Source: Pseudoxanthomonas sp. PXM02 (GTDB lineage Bacteria > Pseudomonadota > Gammaproteobacteria > Xanthomonadales > Xanthomonadaceae). From it: 64,000 nt of DNA. The notes beneath the pieces are model-generated. The model saw only the letters and a program-made list of their open reading frames with translations. It was not told the origin of the DNA and searched no databases. The stretch covers positions 248,001 to 312,000 of the forward strand of contig NZ_JACVAK010000002.1 of the NCBI RefSeq assembly GCF_014851805.1. Direction: 5' to 3'. The position numbers were made by a program, and so were the translations under genes. Positions 34,615 to 43,549 of the stretch are shown here, piece after piece. Within the stretch, counting starts at the first letter, position 1. Every line of letters starts with the position of its first letter.

Positions 34615-35996
34615 ATGCCGGGCAGGGTCGTCTTCGCATCCTGCTGGCGGCATACGAGTTCTCCCCCAGTCCTTCAGCGCAGTCACTACGCTGGGCGTAT
34701 CTTGTCCGTGAGCTTGCGAAACAGGGGCACGAGATCCACGTCATGGCGCCTGATGCTTACTACGGGCGAATGTCGCTTCACTTCGATCTGCCGCCTGTGG
34801 TGCAGGTGCATAGGATCTTCGCCGGGCCGTCCATGGGGCTCGTGGCGAGGGCATCCCGCAGGCAACAGACCGCCGGGCGACAGATGCCGTCGGGGGGCGG
34901 CGTGGCGAAGTCTTCCCCGGCACAGGGCGAGATTGCGTCGCCGGCCCCTATCGGCGAGTGGCGGATCGAACGCCCCAACTGGAAGGGCAGGCTGCTTGCG
35001 TTTTATCAGCGACATGCCGGTCGCTGGCTTTTCCCGGATATCAGGGGGGAATGGTCGCCGTGGGCAACTCGCGCTTTCAGGCGTCTTCTGGACGAACTGT
35101 CGCCGGATGCGGTGATCACCTCACATGAGCCGGCCAGTGTCCTTCGGCTGGGCATACTCGCGCAGCGAGAGGGTATTCCCTGGATCGCAGACCTCGGCGA
35201 CCCTGTCCTGGCCGACTACACGCCCGTGCGATGGCGCCGACATGCGCGCCGCTTGGAGCGGACAACCTGTGAGCGGGCAAGCGCCGTGGTGGTCACCGAT
35301 GCCAGCGCGCGCGATCTTCTGGGGCAGCGGTACGCGCAATCCCTGGACCGGATACACGTCATCAGTCAGGGTTACCCGTCGAGCATTCCTCGCGAGCCGT
35401 CGCGGGCTGGCGCGGACGCGCCGCTCTCGCTGGTTTACACGGGCAGCCTGTATCCCTTCCGCCCGATCGAGCCATTGCTGGATGCCGTGCTCGACATGGA
35501 GGGCGTGATCCTGCACGTTGCCACCGCTTCTCCCTCGCCGGCACTGGAAGCTGCAGCGGGGCAGGGCTCTTTGCGCGTGGTCCATCATGGCCACTTGGGG
35601 CATGGCGAAGCGCTCGCGCTGCAGGCTCAGGCCGACATCGTCGTCGATATCGGCAACCGGCTCTCGGCCCAATTGCCAGGGAAAATCTACGAGTACTTCG
35701 CCAGTGCGCGACCGATCCTGCATCTGAATGGTGGCGACGGCGACCCGGCGCCAGCCCTGCTGGATCGCCTGCGCCGGGGATGGTCCTGCGACAATAATAC
35801 CCATAAAATCAGGGGTCTACTTTCGGGGCTCGCAGTCAAGAAGCGAAACGGCCACCTTTGCTCGGATCTCGATCTGGCGGAGGAAAGGGTGCTTCCTTTC
35901 CGGTGGGACTCCCTAGCGCTTTCTTATTCGCGTGTGATTGAACACGCCGTGCATGTGCATGGCGGTACTACACGGCATCATTTACATCTGGAGTAA
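34611..35996 (+). CDS. Glycosyltransferase, GT4-like
   Basis: 461 residues. The N-terminal Rossmann half (ILLAAYEFSPSPSAQSLRWAYL) and C-terminal half (LVYTGSLYPFRP, LPGKIYEYFASARPIL) match GT-B enzymes such as GT4, with the conserved E-x7-E-like region altered to KIYEYFASARP. An insert at about 85-120 is Gln/Gly/Ser-rich and of low complexity. ATG at 34611 overlaps the wzt stop. It probably adds a sugar to the O-chain; donor and acceptor are unknown. AT content rises near the 3' end (about 35790-35850). Confidence 0.85.
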   Translation: MNAGQGRLRILLAAYEFSPSPSAQSLRWAYLVRELAKQGHEIHVMAPDAYYGRMSLHFDLPPVVQVHRIFAGPSMGLVARASRRQQTAGRQMPSGGGVAKSSPAQGEIASPAPIGEWRIERPNWKGRLLAFYQRHAGRWLFPDIRGEWSPWATRAFRRLLDELSPDAVITSHEPASVLRLGILAQREGIPWIADLGDPVLADYTPVRWRRHARRLERTTCERASAVVVTDASARDLLGQRYAQSLDRIHVISQGYPSSIPREPSRAGADAPLSLVYTGSLYPFRPIEPLLDAVLDMEGVILHVATASPSPALEAAAGQGSLRVVHHGHLGHGEALALQAQADIVVDIGNRLSAQLPGKIYEYFASARPILHLNGGDGDPAPALLDRLRRGWSCDNNTHKIRGLLSGLAVKKRNGHLCSDLDLAEERVLPFRWDSLALSYSRVIEHAVHVHGGTTRHHLHLE

Positions 35997-35998
35997 AC

Positions 35999-37249
35999 AT
36001 GCAGGAACAACGGACGATCAACAAGGTTTCGGTTATTGGTCTGGGTTATATCGGACTTCCCACGGCCGCGATGTTTGCGTCTCGCGAGTTGGACGTCGTC
36101 GGGGTCGATATCAGCCAGCACGTCATCGATACCATCAACAGCGGACGCGCGCATATCGAGGAAGGCGCGCTGGATGAACTCGTCGCGCACTGCGTCTCCA
36201 AAGGGAAGCTCCGGGCCAGCCTGAAGCCTGAAGAGGCCGACGCCTTCATCATCGCGGTTCCGACACCCGTCAGCCACGATGAGCGGCACGCGCCGGATGT
36301 GTCCTATGTGATGGAGGCTGCGCGTTCGATCGCACCCGTCCTGCGCAAGGGCGGCCTCGTAGTGCTGGAATCGACCTCCCCGGTGGGGACCACGGGCGCG
36401 ATGGCGCGCGTGCTGGCGGAACTGCGTCCCGACCTGAGCTTCCCGCACCAGGATGCCGGTGCTCCGGATATCCATGTCGCCTATTGTCCCGAGCGCATCA
36501 TCCCCGGCCAGATGCTGCGGGAGCTTGTCGAGAACGACCGCATCATCGGCGGCATGACGCAGGCCTGTACGCAGCGGGCGACCGGTCTGTACCAGACGTT
36601 CGTTAAGGGAATCTGCCATCCGAGCGATGATCGCTCCGCGGAGATGGTGAAGCTCACCGAGAATGCCTTCCGCGACGTCAACATCGCGTTCGCCAACGAG
36701 CTTTCCATGATCTGCGGTGATCTCGACCTTGACGTGTGGAAGATCATCGAGATGGCGAACCGCCATCCGCGCGTATCGATCCTGCGTCCTGGCCCGGGTG
36801 TCGGTGGTCACTGCATCGCAGTCGACCCATGGTTCATTGTCGCGGAGTCCCCTGAACGGGCACGCTTGATCGAGACGGCCCGCCAGGTCAATGACGCCAA
36901 GCCGCACTATGTCATCCAGCAGGTCGCCAAGCTCGTGGCCGCGAAGCCCGCCGCACGCATCGCGTGCCTTGGCCTTTCCTACAAGCCCGATGTCGATGAC
37001 TTCCGCGAAAGCCCGGCACTTGAGATCGCCAAGCAGCTTCACGCGACCTATCCGGGCCAGGTCGTCTGCTGCGATCCTTACGCGGCCGCCCTGTCGTCAA
37101 ACGACGCGAAGCTGGAACTGGTTTCCCGGATGGAGCAGGCGGTATCCAACGCGGATGTCGTGGTGATGCTCGTGGGCCACCAGGCTTTCCGTTCCACCAG
37201 CCTTCCGGCTGGGATTGCTGTCGTGGATAGCGTCGGCTTCTGGGTTTGA
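35999..37249 (+). CDS. wecC: UDP-N-acetyl-D-mannosamine dehydrogenase (WecC)
   Basis: 416 residues with an N-terminal NAD-binding region (VIGLGYIGLPTAAMFA), a central domain and the catalytic Cys in GPGVGGHCIAVDPWF. It oxidises UDP-ManNAc to UDP-ManNAcA in two steps. The 2-epimerase that makes UDP-ManNAc (wecB) is at the other end of the locus on the opposite strand. The gene starts two bases after the GT gene. UDP-GlcNAc 6-dehydrogenase (WbpA-like) is an alternative specificity. Confidence 0.9.
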   Translation: MQEQRTINKVSVIGLGYIGLPTAAMFASRELDVVGVDISQHVIDTINSGRAHIEEGALDELVAHCVSKGKLRASLKPEEADAFIIAVPTPVSHDERHAPDVSYVMEAARSIAPVLRKGGLVVLESTSPVGTTGAMARVLAELRPDLSFPHQDAGAPDIHVAYCPERIIPGQMLRELVENDRIIGGMTQACTQRATGLYQTFVKGICHPSDDRSAEMVKLTENAFRDVNIAFANELSMICGDLDLDVWKIIEMANRHPRVSILRPGPGVGGHCIAVDPWFIVAESPERARLIETARQVNDAKPHYVIQQVAKLVAAKPAARIACLGLSYKPDVDDFRESPALEIAKQLHATYPGQVVCCDPYAAALSSNDAKLELVSRMEQAVSNADVVVMLVGHQAFRSTSLPAGIAVVDSVGFWV

Positions 37250-37267
37250 GGCGAGCGGGCCGACGAC

Positions 37268-39163
37268 GTGAATGGCGAGGACGGCGAAAGGGAAGGAGCT
37301 GAGTACGGAATTCCGAACTCAGCGCGCCGTCAGCTGTCTGCGGCGCGGCTGGCACTCGCCGAAGAGCGCAGAAGATCCGAGCGTCAGGCGGACGAACTTG
37401 CCCGCCTGCACCAGCAGATCGTCGATATCGGCGCGTCGCCTACGTACCGGTTCGCGCAAGCACTGTCTGAAGCCCGTCGCTCCTGGCGCGGGCTCATGGC
37501 TCTGCCAGGACGCGCATGTTCACTCATGGTGGAGATACTCGGCGCACGTCCGGTCAAGGAGCAACAAGCATCCTTCGAGCCAGGGCAACGCCATGAGGTC
37601 CCTCGGGCCAGAGCAAGCGCGACGCCAGAGTCCGCGATCGCGTTGATCGCGGATGCTTTCACGGAGCATGGCCTCGCGCCGGAGCTTCCGTTGCTAGCGC
37701 TGACCAGTGACGCATGGCGTCAGCAACTCGCCGCTGCGTCGACGCCTGCCATGCTGTTCGTGGAATCCGCTTGGCGCGGCACCCACGATAGTTGGCGCGG
37801 AAAGTTGGTTCCGCCGTCGTCCGAACTGATCGAGTTGCTGGACTGGTGCAATGCGCATGAGGTGCCGACGGTATTCTGGAACAAGGAAGATCCCGTCCAT
37901 TTCGATCACTTCATCGAAACCGCGCGTCACTTCGATCATGTATTCACGACGGATGCGGGGGCGGTCAGCCGCTACCGGCAGGAGGCTGGCATCGATGCCG
38001 GTGTCCTTCCTTTTGCGACCCAGCCGCGGGACCATCATCCGCTCGAATCGTTTGCCAGGAAGGATGCGTTCGGTTTCGCAGGCTCTTATTACAGGAAGTA
38101 TCCGGAGCGCCAACGGGACTTCCAGCGCATCGTCGATCGCCTGAGGGGGCTTGCACCCGTCGAGATCATTGATCGGAATCTGGACCGCAAGGATCCCGAC
38201 TATGCGTTCCCCGAGGACATGCAGGCATTGGTCGTGGGTACGCTGGCGCCTGACGAAATTGAGAAGGCGTACAAAGGCTATCGTTTCGCCATCAACATCA
38301 ACACCGTCAAGGATTCGCCGACGATGTGCGCGAGGCGGGTGTTCGATCTGCTCGCGTCGAATACGCCGGTCGTCAGCAACCCCAGTGCTTCGTTCGATGG
38401 CCTGTTCGGAACGGGGACGGTGCTTGTCATCGATGAAGGGAGCGACGCGGAAGCGGTTGCTGCTCTGACAACCGATTCGGCTGCCTACCGGCGCCACCGC
38501 CTGCGAGGCTTGCGGAGGGTCATGCAGCATCACACCTGGCGGAACCGCCTTGTCGAGATGTTCGACAGCATCGGTCTGGCCGAGACGGGCCTGAAAGCGG
38601 ACGCGTCCGTCGTCGTGCTGTCGCGTGCATTTGATGAGCACGCCTTGCGTAGTCTCGTGGGCTCGGTACGGCGTCAGACGCATCGTCCGACGCAGGTATG
38701 GGTCCTCACTTCCTCGGCGCTGACGTCAGCGTGGACAGGCGAGTTTCCTGAGCTCAGATTCTGGAATGACGCCGGGATGGTGGTGGCCGAAATCGCGCGC
38801 TGCAAGGAGGCCTGGGTCGCGTGGATGGATCCGTCCGACCACTACGGTGCGAACTACCTGCTGGATCTGCAGTTGGCAGCTACCCGTTACGCAAGGCATG
38901 CGGCCGTTGGAAAGAGGACGTACCTGGCTCTTGACGGTTCCGGAGAGATCATCCTGCGGAACAGCGATGGCCAGTACCGTTCCGGCGTCGAAATCGACGC
39001 TCGTCGCGGACTGTTCCTGGCTGCAGAGCACGTGCACTCCATGGAGATCCTGCTGCGGGACGGCAGCGCGGCGCTTCTCGGAGATTCCATTGACGAGTTC
39101 AACTATGTCGAGGGGGGCGCGAACGCCTCCCAGGACATCCTGGGCATGCATGCAGATGCCTGA
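37268..39163 (+). CDS. CgeB-like glycosyltransferase with extra C-terminal domain
   Basis: 631 residues from GTG at 37268. A short coiled coil (about 20-60) is followed by a GT-B glycosyltransferase of the CgeB/spore-maturation type (about 125-430; VFWNKEDPVHFDHF, then CARRVFDLLASNTPVVS and MCARR motifs). A second, GT2-like region (about 440-620) has SVRRQTHRPTQVWVL and WVAWMDPSDHYG in place of DxD; it may be degenerate. It lies in the rightward LPS gene series between wecC and the giant fusion gene. Confidence 0.8.
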   Translation: MNGEDGEREGAEYGIPNSARRQLSAARLALAEERRRSERQADELARLHQQIVDIGASPTYRFAQALSEARRSWRGLMALPGRACSLMVEILGARPVKEQQASFEPGQRHEVPRARASATPESAIALIADAFTEHGLAPELPLLALTSDAWRQQLAAASTPAMLFVESAWRGTHDSWRGKLVPPSSELIELLDWCNAHEVPTVFWNKEDPVHFDHFIETARHFDHVFTTDAGAVSRYRQEAGIDAGVLPFATQPRDHHPLESFARKDAFGFAGSYYRKYPERQRDFQRIVDRLRGLAPVEIIDRNLDRKDPDYAFPEDMQALVVGTLAPDEIEKAYKGYRFAININTVKDSPTMCARRVFDLLASNTPVVSNPSASFDGLFGTGTVLVIDEGSDAEAVAALTTDSAAYRRHRLRGLRRVMQHHTWRNRLVEMFDSIGLAETGLKADASVVVLSRAFDEHALRSLVGSVRRQTHRPTQVWVLTSSALTSAWTGEFPELRFWNDAGMVVAEIARCKEAWVAWMDPSDHYGANYLLDLQLAATRYARHAAVGKRTYLALDGSGEIILRNSDGQYRSGVEIDARRGLFLAAEHVHSMEILLRDGSAALLGDSIDEFNYVEGGANASQDILGMHADA

Positions 39164-39205
39164 TCTTCACCCCCATATCTCCCATTGTTCCCTGAAGGGC
39201 TCCCG

Positions 39206-42200
39206 ATGAAGTTCGGACTGATCTTTGGACATGCAGCAAGCAATTTCGGTGACCTCGCCATCAATACCGGCGCCATCTCCCTGTTGCGTGAGCTCGATCC
39301 GGAATGCCATGTGCACGTTGTGTTCGACGCGCCCCAGGCGACGTATCAGGAAGCCGCGATCAGCAGTATTTCGCATGTCCAGGATGTCACCTACGTATTC
39401 CACCCCAAGCGCATTCCAGAGAAGCACAGCCGCGGGCCGTTGCAGCGGCTCCAGCGTTACATCGCTGATCCCGAACTTTTCCTGGCGGACAATGGGCTGG
39501 AGGACTGCGATGTGCTGTTCTACAACTCGGGAGAGCATCTCTTTTCGTCGCGGGAGGACGAGAATGCGCTCAGCCTGGCATGGCGCACCGTGGCGGCGCT
39601 GGCAGCCAAGGCCGGCGGAAAGAAGTTCATTACGCTCCCCGTGACGTTCGGCCCCTTGACCGGTGTACGAGGCACGCAGTTGCTTCATCAGTTCTGTGCG
39701 TTGAGCGATGGCCTCGCGGCGCGAGAGCCCGCTTCGACGGAAGTGCTGATGCAGCAGGAGCCTGTCCGAACACATCCGTCGTGGTTGCTCGATCCTGCAT
39801 TTTTCCTGCGGCCGGTATCCGAGCCGTCGACTGCTCCCGGCAGGCCGCCCGTGCTGGGGCTGGTCTTGCGTCTCGAGGATTACGGCCTGCGCATGGGCGC
39901 CCAACGCAGCGCCCGGGCGCTTGCGGTGCACAAGTCCCATGGCTATCGCGACAGTCGCGCCCACCAATTGGGCATGCTGCTGGGCAGGCGTCATGTCGCC
40001 GAGACCGGAGGCAGCGTAAAGATTCTCGTCCAGACGCTGGCTGATCGTGATTTCTCCATCGCACTTGCCGAAGACCTCACGTCCGAGCTGGGTGCAGGCG
40101 CGGTCGAAGTCATCCAGGCAGGCTCTCTGAGCGAGTACCGCCAGCATCTGGTCGGATTGGACGGGCTTGTCTCTGCCCGCTTCCATGCGTGCATCTTCGC
40201 CATGCTTCAGGGTGTTCCCGTTTTCGGCGTGCACTCGGAGGTCCACGGGCACAAGATGCCCGGGCTTTACAGGGCCCTGGGCATGCCCGACGCATGCAGG
40301 GAGCTTCTTGATTCGACGCTGGAGGACGTGGCGGACGCGGCACTCACGTTCTTGCGTGATGCAGGCGAGAAGCGAACGCTGGCGCAACTGCTGAAGAAGA
40401 AGCGGCAGGAGACCGTGGCATGGCTCCGTGCCGGAGTAGACGCGAAGGCACACCATCCCGACCTCCTCTCAGCGACCAGGATACTGACATCGGTTGCGTG
40501 GGATCTTGCCGCAGAGCAGTACAGAAAGGACATCAAGCTAGTCGAGTCCGAAGGCGCCAAACAGCTGCAGTCCGTGCAAGAGGACTGCCGTGCGGCGGTG
40601 GAAGAGAACCGGAAACTCGCTGCCAGCATGTCGAAGGCAGGCGAAAGCCATGTGGCGGAGCTGGAACTCCAGAAGCAGGAACGTGTCGCGATGCAGGAAC
40701 ACAGCAGGGACGCAGTTGCGCTGCTGCGCGAAGAGAGTCGCAGACTCGAAGCGGAAGTCGCGCGCCTGAGCGACGACACGGAACGCAGGATGCAGAAGGA
40801 AAGAGAAATGGACGAAGTGGTGTCAAGGCAGCTGAAACAACGGGAAGACGATGGCGTACGCCATGAGACCGTCGTGCAGGGCCTGCATACCGCCATTGCG
40901 GAGCAGGCGGCAAGGCATGCAGCCGAGATCGACCAGCGTGAACAGGCGCTGGGCAGCCTTCGCCGTGAAGTCGAGGACTGGATGCGGCGTCACGAGGCGG
41001 AAATGGAGCGTAGGACTCTGGCGCTGCGCGAGCTTGAGGACACCCTGGCGCAGCAGGGCATGAGGCACGAGGCCGAGTCCGCTCGTCAGCAGGCGTCGCT
41101 GCAGGACCTGGCGATGGCGGTGAAGGCCAGTGAGGAGCGGAACGCGGAGGAGGTCCGCCGCAGTGCTTCGGTCCAGCGCGAACTGGAGAAGGCCGTCGAT
41201 GGCTTGTCCAAGCGGGACGCCCTGGTCGCCGAGCTCCAGCAGACCGTCGGAAGCCAGGTGAGGCGCCTGGAGGAGCAGGAGCAGGATTCGCAGCAGAGAG
41301 AGAGTATTCACAAGAAGACGAAGAAGCGGCAGCAACTGATGCTTCGTCAGGTCGAGGGAGACCTCGTTCGCATCAGCCGAGAACATCATGCTGCCGTCAC
41401 AAGGGCGGAGCACGCGACAGCGATCGTCGCGCGGCAGGCCTTGTTGATCGATGCCCGCGACATCGAGTTGGAGCATGCGAAGAATTACGCGCTACTGCTG
41501 GAAAACTCCCGCCGGCACAAGCTGGGTACGGCACTCGTAGATGCGCTCAAGGGTTGGCGTGGTGCCGTCCGACTTCCTTCCGCTCTGCTGTCGGTCCTGC
41601 GCTCGGGTGCGCCGGTAGTGACGAGTCCTGTGCCCGTGTTCCCCGCTGCGAGCGCCCCCGCACTGGGTACGCCCCTGTCAAGCGTAGCCAAGCCGGTGGC
41701 CGGCCCCTCCGACACAACCGTCATGCCTCGGCAAGCCGATCCTGTCGAGATCGGACCCGAAGGCGGCGTCCTTGTACCCGACGTGACCTCGAACGGGATC
41801 ACCATCGAAGAAACGCTGGCCGTCGGGCATCCCATGTCGACCCCGCCGGTGCCCAGCATTCCTTCCACCAAGCGTGCACTCACGCAGGACGAGAAGTCCG
41901 CGCTTGACACGGCATTGGCTGAACGAGCCATGGTGGGCGGCGTCGACGAGGTACTCAAGTACAGCCTGGCAGTGAGCTCTCAGGCCGTGTCGCACCTGCG
42001 TTCCTATGTTCTGGTGCGCGCTGCGAATGCGGTGCGATCGCTGGGCGATCTTGAAGGTGTCTATCAGCTCGCTGTCCTGGCACAGCAGGCTGATGACAAC
42101 AAGCTGTCGCTGTACTGCATCGCATCCGCGGCCTTCGAGTTGTGTCGGTATGCCGAAGCGATGTCGCATGCAGAGCGTTTGAAGGCCACGCACGGACCAC

Positions 42201-43534
42201 TCTCCGGAGCGAACTTGAAACTGGTTGACGAAATCGAGGGCTATGGACGTCTGGATGCTGAGCTTCGCGGTGAGCCGGCCTCGCGTGAGTCTGTCGAGAC
42301 CGTCGACGGGCGCAGCGTATACATCCTCCACAGCAGTCTTCCCCATCTTTCTGGGGGGTACGCGCTGCGGGGGCATGGCCTGATCGGTGGTGTGAAGAAG
42401 GCGGGATTCGACATTCGCCCGTACACGCGCCCGGGATTTCCCGAAGACATCGGGAGTTCCAGCTATGCGGTGAAGGTGGAGGAGGCTGACGAGATCGATG
42501 GCGTGGTGTACCACCGGATCGCGGCCCAGACCGCGCGATCGGCAGGCGAACAGCGGTACATGAATGGCTGTGTTGACGCATTCATGGATGTGCTCAGGAC
42601 GGAACGCCCTGCCGTTGTGCATGGACGCTCCACCTATCTGATCTCAGTACCTGCGCTGATTGCGGCGCGCAGGCTCGGGTTGCCCTTCGTCTACGAAGTC
42701 TCGGGCCTATGGGAACTGGTGCATGAATCCCGCGAGTCGGCCGCCAAGACCCGCGCGCGTACCGATCGCATGCGTCATTTCGAAACACTGGCCTGCCTGG
42801 CTGCGGACCAGGTGTTGACGCTGACCGAGGCCATGCGCGACGAACTCGTCGCACGCGGCGTCCCTGCGGAAAAGATCACCCTGGTTCCCAACAGCGTCGA
42901 TCCCGGCAAGTACCTGCCGCGCCCGAAGAACAATGAGCTGGAAGCGACGTTGGGCCTGCCTCCCGACGTTCCCGTGGTGGGTTATGTCGGGTCCTTCGTT
43001 GACTATGAAGGCCTCGATGATCTTGTACTGGCGCTCGAGCAGGTAGCAGCCGCGGGACAGGAGTTCCGTCTGCTGCTCGTGGGCGATGGTCCCGAACATG
43101 CGCGCATCCGTCAGTTGGTCGAGGAAAGCCCGATCTCCGGACATACCCTCATTACCGGACGAGTGCCTCATGACCAGGTTGAGGGCTACTACTCCTTGAT
43201 CGACATATGTCCGTTCCCACGCAAGCCATGGGAAGTGTGCGAGGTCGTGTCGCCGATGAAGCCCTTCGAGCCCATGGCGATGGAGAAAGCCGTGGTGGTG
43301 TCCGATACGCGGGCGCTCTGCGACATCATTGAACATGACGTCACCGGCCTGCGTTTCAGCAAGGGAAGCGTTTCAGCGCTCGCCGATGTCCTGGGAAAAT
43401 TGATCGCAGAGCCGGCGCTGCGACGCAGGCTCGGGCTGCAGGCACGGGAATGGGTGATCGAGCACCGCAGCTGGGACGCCGTTGGAAAACGGGTTGTCGA
43501 GCAGTACGGAAAAGCCATGTCGGCCAGGGACTGA
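39206..43534 (+). CDS. 1442-residue fusion: pyruvyltransferase-like, coiled coil, GT4
   Basis: Starts at ATG 39206 with GAAGGG upstream. About residues 1-410 resemble polysaccharide pyruvyl transferase/WcaK (HAASNFGDLAINTGAI at the start, SARFHACIFAMLQGVPVFGV near the end). About 435-765 are a continuous Glu/Arg/Gln-rich coiled coil. A Pro/Ala linker and a helical region (about 890-1010) follow. From about 1037 there is a GT4 glycosyltransferase (YVGSFVDYEGLDDL, KPFEPMAMEKAVVVSD). The coiled coil may set spacing or oligomerisation, as in O-chain length-ruling polymerase complexes (WbdA-WbdD); this is inference. No frameshift is seen. Confidence 0.85.
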   Translation: MKFGLIFGHAASNFGDLAINTGAISLLRELDPECHVHVVFDAPQATYQEAAISSISHVQDVTYVFHPKRIPEKHSRGPLQRLQRYIADPELFLADNGLEDCDVLFYNSGEHLFSSREDENALSLAWRTVAALAAKAGGKKFITLPVTFGPLTGVRGTQLLHQFCALSDGLAAREPASTEVLMQQEPVRTHPSWLLDPAFFLRPVSEPSTAPGRPPVLGLVLRLEDYGLRMGAQRSARALAVHKSHGYRDSRAHQLGMLLGRRHVAETGGSVKILVQTLADRDFSIALAEDLTSELGAGAVEVIQAGSLSEYRQHLVGLDGLVSARFHACIFAMLQGVPVFGVHSEVHGHKMPGLYRALGMPDACRELLDSTLEDVADAALTFLRDAGEKRTLAQLLKKKRQETVAWLRAGVDAKAHHPDLLSATRILTSVAWDLAAEQYRKDIKLVESEGAKQLQSVQEDCRAAVEENRKLAASMSKAGESHVAELELQKQERVAMQEHSRDAVALLREESRRLEAEVARLSDDTERRMQKEREMDEVVSRQLKQREDDGVRHETVVQGLHTAIAEQAARHAAEIDQREQALGSLRREVEDWMRRHEAEMERRTLALRELEDTLAQQGMRHEAESARQQASLQDLAMAVKASEERNAEEVRRSASVQRELEKAVDGLSKRDALVAELQQTVGSQVRRLEEQEQDSQQRESIHKKTKKRQQLMLRQVEGDLVRISREHHAAVTRAEHATAIVARQALLIDARDIELEHAKNYALLLENSRRHKLGTALVDALKGWRGAVRLPSALLSVLRSGAPVVTSPVPVFPAASAPALGTPLSSVAKPVAGPSDTTVMPRQADPVEIGPEGGVLVPDVTSNGITIEETLAVGHPMSTPPVPSIPSTKRALTQDEKSALDTALAERAMVGGVDEVLKYSLAVSSQAVSHLRSYVLVRAANAVRSLGDLEGVYQLAVLAQQADDNKLSLYCIASAAFELCRYAEAMSHAERLKATHGPLSGANLKLVDEIEGYGRLDAELRGEPASRESVETVDGRSVYILHSSLPHLSGGYALRGHGLIGGVKKAGFDIRPYTRPGFPEDIGSSSYAVKVEEADEIDGVVYHRIAAQTARSAGEQRYMNGCVDAFMDVLRTERPAVVHGRSTYLISVPALIAARRLGLPFVYEVSGLWELVHESRESAAKTRARTDRMRHFETLACLAADQVLTLTEAMRDELVARGVPAEKITLVPNSVDPGKYLPRPKNNELEATLGLPPDVPVVGYVGSFVDYEGLDDLVLALEQVAAAGQEFRLLLVGDGPEHARIRQLVEESPISGHTLITGRVPHDQVEGYYSLIDICPFPRKPWEVCEVVSPMKPFEPMAMEKAVVVSDTRALCDIIEHDVTGLRFSKGSVSALADVLGKLIAEPALRRRLGLQAREWVIEHRSWDAVGKRVVEQYGKAMSARD

Positions 43535-43549
43535 GCCGGACGCTTGAGA

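Noticed and set aside
39167..40456. A 429-codon minus-strand frame in the LPS locus
   Set aside because: Antisense to the start of the pyruvyltransferase-like fusion gene, which has clear motifs on the plus strand.
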